Of a stretch of 64,000 bases of DNA, positions 39,105 to 47,069 are shown in pieces. The stretch's first letter is position 1. The number at the start of each line of letters is the position of its first letter. The stretch lies in contig JALBYF010000005.1 in assembly GCA_023212725.1 (NCBI GenBank), positions 62,001-126,000 on the forward strand, given 5' to 3'. Source of the stretch: Tranzscheliella williamsii (taxonomy: Eukaryota; Basidiomycota; Ustilaginomycetes; Ustilaginales; Ustilaginaceae). Below the pieces are notes generated by a model. That model saw only the letters and a program-made list of their open reading frames with translations. It made no database searches and was not told the DNA's origin. Both the position numbers and the translations under genes were made by a program.

Positions 39105-40586
39105 ATGACCGACACCATCCCAGAGCTCCTAGCCTACGTCCCCGCTACGCCCGGATACGACACTGACGACGGCATCTACGAGTTCCAGCTTCCTTCGACC
39201 AGCAGCGATCCGGGACTGGCGCTTCCCCGGCTTATATACACCAAGAATCCGTCTTCACGTCGTGCCATCCCGCCTGCCTTCTACTCGCCTCCGACTCGAC
39301 AGCCCGTCGCTTCGTCCCTGCCCTGCGGGCTCGTCAGCAGCTCTTTGTACCGCGGAGGCGAAGGCGAGATCGACGAGCAGGACGACTCCGGCGAGCACGA
39401 GCATCCGAAGTCAGAGCCGCTTTGGACCTTCAATCGTCCGACGTCGAGTTGCGTTGTTGACGACTTTCCGCAGAGCCCCCACAGCACCTCGTCACCTGTA
39501 TCCAGTAGGGGCAGCGCGAGCAGGCTGCGACCGACGCCATCGCTCGCCTCCCCCTCGCGCTGCAGCGTGTCGCCACTAGCAGCGCACCGGTACGTGCCTC
39601 AGCGCAGGCTTCTCCGGCGCAATCCGATCCCCTTTGCGCGCCCTTCGCCGCCACGGAAGGAAGAGGCCAGCCCCACACGCCACCCGGCCCGCAGCTTTTC
39701 GGAATCGTTTTTGCCGCCTCTTCCGCCGACGCTCGGCAGCGATACGCACAGCCAGCTCGGTCTCTACCTCGACCCGGCGCTCGTGGCCCGCTCTGACCGA
39801 GGCGAATCCGGCTCTGGCTCGCTGCGCCACGCACGCTCGCGCGCCTTTTCCGACCCGCCCAGTGCGGTGCCTGGCCACGCTTACAGCCAAGCCTCCTCGT
39901 CGTTTGACCAGCTGCATCCGCTGCTTGACCACCGGCTCCGCAGAGTGCCCAAGCCGAGACAGGGCGAGATGCGGTCCGTCTTTTCGCGCGATCCGCCACC
40001 GCGCGCGTCATCGGCGCACGACAGCTTGTGGCCGTTGGATGGGGGCGCGCTTCCCGTGGCGGGACAGCTGCGTTGGCCAGTGTCGCCCCCGGCCGCCGGC
40101 GACCATGACGCGGAGAACGGCCGCGAGACACGGCTCGGCGAGGAGAGCGTTAACGAGCGTAGCGCTACGGGGCTGGTCGCCCGCGTGGAGAAGCTGAGCC
40201 TGGATGCCGAGGGGCGCGCAGCGGCAACACTGCGGGAGCGGCGCGCCAAGGCGCCGCTGGTGCTGGCGCTGCGCACGAGAAAGTCGAGGCTCGGTCTGTC
40301 CAGCGCCGCTCGCGGCGACGCGGCCGCGTCCTCGCCGCCGCCGTTCCCGCCGCCGTGCACGCCGCTGCCGGTCCTGCCGCCCGCGCGTGCGCACCGCAGC
40401 CCGCTGCCACCGCCCAGCCCCGCCCCCCTCGACACCCCGCCCCCCTCGGCCCACAAACTGTCCCCGCGCCACCGCCTCGACGCCCTCGTCACCTGCCTGG
40501 CTCCCTCCCCCTCCTCCCTGCCCCGCCCCCCGGCTCGCCGTTCAGACCCCGCCGACACCGCCTGTGTCTACGGCCTAGCCCTCTAG
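39105..40586 (+). CDS. Unknown Ser/Pro/Arg-rich protein
   Basis: ATG 39105 (context ACCATGACC) gives 493 residues in one exon. The N-terminus TIPELLAYVPATPGYDTDD is the only part that looks specifically conserved. The rest is low-complexity, with many Ser, Pro and Arg, repeats like RSFSESF and RSRAFSDPPS that look like kinase or 14-3-3 sites, a short helical segment near 365-400 (VARVEKLSLDAEGRAAATLRERRA) and a proline-rich C-terminus. No signal peptide or membrane segment was seen. I recognise no family. It could be a phosphorylated regulatory protein; this is inference from composition alone. It is convergent with the unknown gene ending at 40691, with about 100 bp between. Confidence 0.6.
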   Translation: MTDTIPELLAYVPATPGYDTDDGIYEFQLPSTSSDPGLALPRLIYTKNPSSRRAIPPAFYSPPTRQPVASSLPCGLVSSSLYRGGEGEIDEQDDSGEHEHPKSEPLWTFNRPTSSCVVDDFPQSPHSTSSPVSSRGSASRLRPTPSLASPSRCSVSPLAAHRYVPQRRLLRRNPIPFARPSPPRKEEASPTRHPARSFSESFLPPLPPTLGSDTHSQLGLYLDPALVARSDRGESGSGSLRHARSRAFSDPPSAVPGHAYSQASSSFDQLHPLLDHRLRRVPKPRQGEMRSVFSRDPPPRASSAHDSLWPLDGGALPVAGQLRWPVSPPAAGDHDAENGRETRLGEESVNERSATGLVARVEKLSLDAEGRAAATLRERRAKAPLVLALRTRKSRLGLSSAARGDAAASSPPPFPPPCTPLPVLPPARAHRSPLPPPSPAPLDTPPPSAHKLSPRHRLDALVTCLAPSPSSLPRPPARRSDPADTACVYGLAL

Positions 40587-40690
40587 CACTCCCGCTCCCA
40601 CTGTACCCTAGCCGCGCTGCAGCCACAGCCCACGTCCACCGTCGCAGTCAGCGTATGTATTGCCGCGGTCTGCGTGTCTACCGGCCGCGC

Positions 40691-42069
40691 TCAGATGAAG
40701 CGCGTCTCTTGCAGCGAGCCCAGGTCCCAGTATTTGCGGTTGAGCTGCGGAACAGGACGGCCAAGCCACAGGTCAGCGGTGTTCGCGGCGACACGGGCGC
40801 GTGTACTTACCAGCACGTTGGAGCCCTGGATGCGGAGGCGGCAGAAGTCGCCGTCGAGGTACTGCGCGCGTGGGAGGTCAGCGAGCGTCGCGCGGCAGTG
40901 GAACCGGGTGGCGGGCGTACCTTTTCGAAGACGCAGACGGTGCGCCGGCCGTCCTGGACGAAGGCGACCGACTGGCCGCGCCAGAAGAAGGGCCGTTCCG
41001 GCGGCTCGGTGCGCTGCAGGGGGGGCGTGCGCGCAGTGTCTGGCTCCGGCGAGGCGCCCGTGCTCGTACCGGCCGCGGTGGCGCCAGTGTCCTGGTCTCC
41101 TTCCGCGGCTTTCGCTGCGGCCGTGGTCGAAGGTGGCGCGTCTGTACTGTCGGGCAGGGTGGGAGTGGCTCCGGCAGGATGTGGCCGCGTTGGCCGGGCG
41201 TGTGTGTGCGCGGCGACGCCAGGCAGCGGCGCGCGCATCGGATGGCTGGGAACGTGCGGTGAAGGTGCCCCCCGCGCTGCGCCTGGTGTACGCACCGTCA
41301 ACGCCATGCCGCGGCCCGGCGCCACACTCCGCCCACCGCCCGAGCGCAGCCGCGTCCCCTCCGCCCCCGCCGCGTGCTCGCGCTCGAAACCGACACCCTG
41401 CTCCCCCGCCTCCCCAGCCCGCCCTCGCCCCGCTCCATGCTGCACCGGTGTCCCATACCGCCGCTCCACTAGCCGCCGCTCCACCCCCCCGTTCGGCGCG
41501 ACCGCTTCCCCGAACCGATGCTCGAGCCCGCCAGCGCGCTCCTGCGACAGCACCGCGCGGTGCCGCCCGCGCTCGTGTCCCTCGCCTCCGGCGCCTGTCT
41601 GCTGCCGCAGATACGGAAGCTTGCCCGCGTACGGCGGACCCATCTCGCCACACGCCGCCTCGCGCACCATCGCCATCGATCCAGACAGCGTCTGCCGTTC
41701 AGCAGCCATCCGCGCCGCCTCGCCGCTTTCCATGCGTGCCGCTCTGGCCTGTCTACCAGCACACGTGTAGTGGCTGTATGCCACACCCCCCGAGGATGGA
41801 TGCCCCGTCGCACATCCCCGCTCCCGCATCGGCGGGGGGAAGCGGTGCGCCCCGTGCGACTCGTACCCGGCCGGCCGCCGGTGGTTCGTCCCCAGCTCGC
41901 TAGACATGCCGTTGCTTGCCGCTTGTATGGGCTGCAAGCCGGACGTGCGGTCCGTCAGCAGCGTTCGGCTCATGCTTGGTCGTCGTAATGGTCGTGGCCC
42001 TCCCGCACTTGCGCCATGTACAGTGTACGGCGCCACAGCCGCCCCCGTTCCGCCCTGCCGTAGCTGCAT
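40691..42069 (-). CDS. Unknown three-exon protein with C-terminal module (protein B)
   Basis: Exons 42069-40921, 40861-40811 and 40744-40691 join to 417 residues; introns of 59 and 66 bp are GT-AG and phase 0. Exon 1 encodes a long, Gly/Ala/Arg/Pro-rich, probably disordered region that ends in PFFWRGQSVAFVQDG and RRTVCVFEK. The two short exons add YLDGDFCRLRIQGSNVL and LNRKYWDLGSLQETRFI. The exon plan and the hydrophobic pattern of the last 65 residues parallel protein A at 30279-31352. The true start is uncertain: Met33 (41973, good ATG context) and Met55 (41907) are alternatives. No family was recognised. The coding nature of exon 1 rests on frame length and splice phases, and is less secure than the C-terminal exons. 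Confidence 0.55.
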
Positions 42070-43380
42070 CCTCCTAGCTTACAACGCGCCAGCGAGGCTT
42101 CGGAACCGCTTCCTCCGGCCCGTCGGTTCAGTTGCAACGGATCTCTGTGCCCACCCAGTGACACTGGATGAGTTTACTGTCAGCTCGGGTGGTACTTGAA
42201 CGAAGCGGAGACAAGGCGACCCGCTCGGGCGCAAGATACAGACATATATAAGGGGATAGCGGGCTGCCATGGGCTGCTGCTGCTGTGCGGCCGCTGCGGA
42301 GCGTAATGTTGAGCGTCTGTAGAGTTATGGTGTCCGCGTCCGAAGGCTTACGCAAGCTCGCCCGCTGGTGCAGGATGAAGCGCCACCTGCCCTTGGGCCG
42401 TGATGAAGAGGCGGCATCTCGGTCGTCCGGCGCATAAGCTGCGAAGAAGCGCGGCCGACGGCCTGTCGACGCTCAACTTCATAGAGCAGCCAGCGAGCTG
42501 GTACCCAAGGTTCGGAGCCTAACGAAACAACGACATCAATCTCGGGAGGCAGCGGGGACCCTTAACTCCGACTGCGCGTGAGTATGACATCGTCTCGAGC
42601 AAAAGCCTGAGCACGAGCTTACTCATACTGTAGCGTCGAATGCCAAGCTGGGCCACACGGCAAGCCCCACTGTAGAGCCCAGACAAGGCGACGCAATGTG
42701 CGTCCGCAGGCCTCAGGTCTGCGATGCCACGCGGAGACGCGTTCTCCGCTGGCCGCACCGCGCCTGCTATTTTTGGCCCCCGAGGTAGTACCGCAACAGC
42801 TGTGCGTTGCGTAAGGAGTGTACGGATAAAGTTCAGATGAAGGAGCAAGGGTGGTGGGTGCTGTGCCGGTGGTGGGGTGTACGCTGCTCGCCGGCCGTCA
42901 GGACATGGGATTTCCCAGGACAGGCGTTGGGACGCGCGCTCTGGGAAAAGAACCAGCGATATCTGCCTCGAAGCGGCGCCGAGGTTAGTAGGTGGCGTGA
43001 GAGAGCACACAAATGCGCTGCGGATGACGGTTTCGACAGCGCCTGCCGTCTTCATTCCCTGCACCGCTTCCTGTGAATTCTTCTCCGGTTGCCCCACACA
43101 AACCCGCCAGATGCAATACCGGTTGCCCCACACAAACCCGCCAGATGCAATACCGGTTGTGTAGCCTCTCATTCCTTCCCACGACGACCGCTACGCTCTT
43201 CGCCGATTCCACAGAGGAGAGCGGCGACGCAATGGTCTTGTCAAGCGCGGCGTTCCCCTCCAACACGGCATGAGCGCATGTCCGGCCATATCGGCCTGGA
43301 CTCGGGTGGCCATAGGAGATTGGGACGTAATGCAAATGTTGTACATGTTGGCTCATACGCGGCAGCCCCTGGATGTGGGC
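42070..43380. other. Intergenic region of 1.3 kb with a 34-bp tandem duplication
   Basis: No gene is supported. A 217-codon minus-strand frame (42519-43172) crosses the 34-bp duplication, whose length would shift a real frame, and its sequence shows no domain. Confidence 0.4.
43087..43159. repeat. Perfect 34-bp tandem duplication
   Basis: Units 43087-43120 and 43121-43154 are identical (GGTTGCCCCACACAAACCCG and on), followed by GGTTG of a third copy. The lack of any mismatch suggests a recent event. Confidence 0.88.
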
Positions 43381-45726
43381 CTACAGCTTGGCCTTCAGGT
43401 CGTCGGTGGGGTGTGATGCTGCAGGGTCCAGAGCGGCGGCGGGATCTTGTAGGTCTGGGCTGGGCGGGGAAGTGTGTGAAGAGGTCGCAGCTGCAGTAAG
43501 AGACGAAGTGGGTGAGTTGAATAGGATGACATTGACGGTAATGTCGTCCCTGTACCGTCTGCTCTCAGGGGCGGGAATGGCAAGGAGGCCAGCAACGCGC
43601 TGTTGATTGGCGCCACCGAGCGCATTGCGGATGAGGTGGGTGGAAAGGTTGGCATCCTGGAAGCGGAAGGTACGCAGATCCTCAGGACCTTTGGATAGCG
43701 GATGTTGCTTGGACGCGGCCAACTGCCGCTGCTCGTCGGACGACGCCTCTCGAACGGTAGCGGCACCTGCTGCCACCGAGGCCGAAGACGCGTCAGCAGC
43801 GGTTGCCGAGGCGGGCAGCGAAGGCAGCGAGTGCTGTTTGTCCAGCGGCCGGAAAGTGTGTCCCTGCAGCTCGGACGAAAGGATGGTGCCCTTGATGCCG
43901 GCCAAGTGGCCAGCAACAAGGCTGACAGCTTCTTCGTTGCTCATCATATCCCACAGACCATCGGTGGCCATGATGATGAATCTCAGTTCGCGGTTGGGAT
44001 TGGTGCTCGTCTCACCTACTCTGCGCCACTCGACGACGGGGGTCGCTGTGACGTAGGGTGGAGTCTCAAGACCGCGTGGCGGCCCGCGAGTAGCAGCCTT
44101 ACCGCCGGGTAAGAATGCATCATACAAACGTCCTTGCAGATCCTTGTCCCACTTATAACGTGCGTCGCCAAAGGCTCTAGTTGGCTCTAGACCGCCGAGC
44201 ACTCGTCCTCGCTGAACGACGTTGTCGGCTTCCGAGGCAGGATGCTCGCTTCGCATTCGCTTGACCTCGTCGAGATTGCGGCCGGTCTGGTCGACGGAGA
44301 GAGCTTCCACCTCCCACTTTGCCGTGGTTTCGTCCCAATAGCCGGCGACGGCCCTTGAATCTCCTGTGCAGGCGACATAGACGTCTTGACGTGCCGAGTC
44401 GATATAGGTCATCAGCGCGCAACTTCCGGATAAGGCAGGGAGGATGCTCTCGTAGGCGCTCTTCTGTGTGGCAGTGAAGCTGGCATTGCTTGAGCTGGGG
44501 AAGATGCTATGTGCCAACGAGCTGAGACTCTTTGTTCCACCCGCGCCGGACGCAGCGGCGGACCTGCGCGATTCTGAAGAGGCCGAACTCGACGAGTTGC
44601 TGGCCAAACTCAGCTCGTACTCTTTGAGAAGCTCAACGGGCGTATTCACGATTTCCTTATCCAGGCCGCGGAACGCCTTGGCGATGGCTCGCTTGACGAC
44701 TTCCGGATCGCCGTCGAGACCTGGATTGAGGCCAACAGTAGCGGGTCCTCCAAAGATTGCACGCCACAATTTGCTGGGCATAGCGCTCTTGGCCTTTGCG
44801 ATTTCGGCGTATTCTCCGGCCTCTCGGAAGACCTTGTCGAGCTCCAGAGCGACAAAAGCGATGAGCTTCTGACTGAGCAGCGTGCTGGTGTGGTAACCGG
44901 CGTGACCGTCCATGACAGCAAAGAAGCAGAGGTCTCCTTTCGCCGTCTGGTGAGCCGCTGTGGGGGAGGGCGCAGAGTTGGACATGCTGTCGGCGGAGGC
45001 ATTTGCTTCGACAATGGCTCGATCACGCTCGACAATGACCTCGGCGCGCTTATCTTCGATGGGATCGTTGCTCGCGACCGAGTTGGTGTCGTACCTGGCG
45101 ACGAGGCAGGCGCCTGGCGGCCTGTCGACGCGGGTGCTGCGCTGGTTCTCGGTGAGGCGCCGGTCGACCTCGGCGCTAGCAAGTGTCGTGACCACTTTGT
45201 TCGTTGGGCCGCCTGCCTGAGCCTGGCGTGTAGGGATGGAGAAGGACGTTCTCACGTCTGCGGTCAGGGAGAACGGGGCAGCGTTGGCCGCCAGACTGGC
45301 AGCTGCCGCCTTGTTTGCCTGATGCCGCGGACGGATATTGGACCAGTAATACCACGAGCCTGCGGCGGCTGCGGACCCTGCTACTCCCACAAGCAGCCAC
45401 TCTCGACGTGTCTGCTTGCGATACGCTGCTGTGGTGCTCGAGGGCGGCGGAGGAGGCTTCCACTGCGCTGAGCCAGCCGTGCCAGCCGTGCCAGCCGTGC
45501 CAGATGCAGAGCTGGAGGGCGAGGCAGAAGAAGAGGACGAGGACGACGGGGAGGACGCTGAGGAGGTCGACTTGCTCTGTGCTGACGCAAGGCGTGCCGA
45601 TGTGCTTGTAGAGAATGGTGCTGAGCTCCCGCAAGTGTTCCGAAGCGGAAAGCGCCAGGACAGGCCGGTGCGGGGGGCGGTGGCTGTGCCTGTGCCCTTC
45701 CGCAGCAATCTGTGCGCAGCCACCAT
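43381..45726 (-). CDS. PTC5: Mitochondrial PP2C-type phosphatase, Ptc5/PDP-like
   Basis: ATG 45726 gives 781 residues in one exon. The first 45 residues are rich in Arg, Ser and Thr with no acidic residue, like a mitochondrial presequence. A Ser-rich stretch with three TAG units (from a 9-bp DNA repeat) and a hydrophobic segment near 109-130 (REWLLVGVAGSAAAAGSWYY) follow. PP2C motifs are FFAVMDGHAGYHTS, YVACTGDSRAVAGY, LSVDQTGRNLDEVKRM, RAFGDARYKWDK, FIIMATDGLWDMMSNEEAV and DDITVNVILF, with the metal-binding aspartates present. This matches the Ptc5/PDP1 branch that dephosphorylates pyruvate dehydrogenase E1-alpha in mitochondria. Longer than yeast Ptc5 (572 residues) because of low-complexity inserts. 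Divergent from the Nudix gene. The symbol is by similarity; Ptc6 is the main alternative. Confidence 0.84.
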   Translation of the reverse strand: MVAAHRLLRKGTGTATAPRTGLSWRFPLRNTCGSSAPFSTSTSARLASAQSKSTSSASSPSSSSSSSASPSSSASGTAGTAGTAGSAQWKPPPPPSSTTAAYRKQTRREWLLVGVAGSAAAAGSWYYWSNIRPRHQANKAAAASLAANAAPFSLTADVRTSFSIPTRQAQAGGPTNKVVTTLASAEVDRRLTENQRSTRVDRPPGACLVARYDTNSVASNDPIEDKRAEVIVERDRAIVEANASADSMSNSAPSPTAAHQTAKGDLCFFAVMDGHAGYHTSTLLSQKLIAFVALELDKVFREAGEYAEIAKAKSAMPSKLWRAIFGGPATVGLNPGLDGDPEVVKRAIAKAFRGLDKEIVNTPVELLKEYELSLASNSSSSASSESRRSAAASGAGGTKSLSSLAHSIFPSSSNASFTATQKSAYESILPALSGSCALMTYIDSARQDVYVACTGDSRAVAGYWDETTAKWEVEALSVDQTGRNLDEVKRMRSEHPASEADNVVQRGRVLGGLEPTRAFGDARYKWDKDLQGRLYDAFLPGGKAATRGPPRGLETPPYVTATPVVEWRRVGETSTNPNRELRFIIMATDGLWDMMSNEEAVSLVAGHLAGIKGTILSSELQGHTFRPLDKQHSLPSLPASATAADASSASVAAGAATVREASSDEQRQLAASKQHPLSKGPEDLRTFRFQDANLSTHLIRNALGGANQQRVAGLLAIPAPESRRYRDDITVNVILFNSPTSSLTAAATSSHTSPPSPDLQDPAAALDPAASHPTDDLKAKL
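45472..45502. repeat. 9-bp coding tandem repeat, about 3.5 copies
   Basis: GCCAGCCGT repeats at 45472, 45481 and 45490 with a partial fourth unit. Inside the Ptc5-like gene it encodes repeated Thr-Ala-Gly on the minus strand, so copy changes keep the frame. Confidence 0.85.
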
Positions 45727-46267
45727 CGATATCGGCTCTTGCGGCTAGTCAGGCGGATGCAAGTGTGCTGTAGAGATGCGACAGAGGAGATGCTCTCAAT
45801 GACGCCGCGAGAAGGATCGATATCGTTGATTTATGACTGTGCGCTTGAGGCAATTCAATGCCATCCGAACTCATACTTGCGGCAGACCCGCTCGTTGAAT
45901 GAATTTCCGCCCGCTAAAATGAACACACAGCTGATGATCTCTGTAAGTCTTTCCTAACTTCTGTATTTTCTGTAATTTTCGTCATCGTCGGGTGGTCCGT
46001 CCGTTCGATCCCGCTAGGCTCAGCCGTGAAGTGTGACTTGTGAGTGTGTGAATGTGAGTTTAGAGAGGTGGTGTTAGCGCTCCGACAAGAGAAGCCATTT
46101 TGAGGAGGGAGGGGTTGGCGTAGGTTGCCTGCGGTTCTCGAAACGCTCTGCCACAACGCTGTTCTCGGACGGCTTGCGACGCAAAGAGACGCAGGAGCAC
46201 GAAGCGGCATGGCGAACGAGGGGCAAGGCGAGTGTTGAGCGCAGACGAGCGTTGTGAGAGCGGTAGG
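45727..46267. promoter_or_regulatory. Divergent promoter region between the PP2C and Nudix genes
   Basis: This 541-bp gap separates two genes facing apart. It contains only a few ATGs on the plus strand. None of those checked combines with a splice donor of the right phase to give the Nudix gene an extra 5' exon. Confidence 0.45.
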
Positions 46268-46936
46268 ATGCAGGTTCTGACGGTGCTTGCGTGGGTTCTG
46301 GCTCTGATTTGCGCTGATGCGTGCGCGGGTGCTACAGTGGTGCCGCGCGAGGTTGCGGTGGCGATACCGGTCCGGCATGCCGCGGGGGGGGCTGCGGTCG
46401 AGGTGTGTCTCGTCACCTCGCGCAAGCACGCCGCGCGCTACGTGCTGCCCAAGGGTGGCGTAGAGGCGGGCGAGTCGTCGCGCACTGCCGCACTCAGAGA
46501 GCTCTGGGAAGAAGGTATGTCGCCCCTCCGCCCGCCACCCGTGCGCAGCTAACCCTAAAACCCCCATCATCCCACTCTGCATTCACCAACAGCCGGTATA
46601 ACACCAAACCCCTCCCACGCTGCCCCCGCCTTGTCGCAGACTCTTCCCCGCGACTTGGTCGTCGACGACCACAAGCCCCACAAAAACAGCCCCTCCGCTG
46701 ACCTGAATGAGCCCGGCTTCGTACCCAGGGCCAGATACCTCGGCCACGAGGTATACATCTCCGACGGCGACGTCAGACCAGACTGGCCCGAGAAGCACCA
46801 GCGACGCCGGCAGTGGTTTACACTACAGCAAGCCGCCCAAGAAATCGAGTGGCGCAGGGACATCGCATCCATCTTCGCCAAGTGGGCGGCGGGCTTGACA
46901 GCCAGCCGCATCGAGCAAGCGCACACCGAGCTCTGA
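46268..46936 (+). CDS. Nudix hydrolase of the diphosphoinositol polyphosphate (DIPP/Aps1) type, with apparent signal peptide
   Basis: Exons 46268-46514 and 46593-46936 (78-bp GT-AG intron, phase 1) give 196 residues. The Nudix box G-x5-E-x7-REL-x-EE-x-GI spans residues 63-85, and the intron falls inside it (EE|AGI). LPKGGVEAGES is the DIPP-type version, shared by enzymes that cleave inositol pyrophosphates and diadenosine polyphosphates. The C-terminal region with YLGHEVYISDGD and EIEWRRDIASIF fits Aps1-like proteins. Unusually, the protein starts MQVLTVLAWVLALICADACA, a classical-looking signal peptide with an AxA site at residue 20, directly before VVPREVAVAIPVR. No other in-frame ATG exists before the box. 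Either it is secreted, or the real first exon has been missed. Convergent with SEC18. Confidence 0.85.
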
Positions 46937-47069
46937 AGCAGTTGCATCTTCGGTTTCGGCCAGCTCAACTAGCTCAATGCATGGTTCGAGTGGCTTTGTG
47001 ATCTATGCTTGGCAGTGTGGATGCGTGGCAGTGTGTATGTATGTACAAAAAGGGTAGGGGTGCGGGCTT

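Noticed and set aside
42519..43172. 217-codon minus-strand frame
   Set aside because: It crosses a perfect 34-bp duplication that is not a multiple of three and shows no domain.
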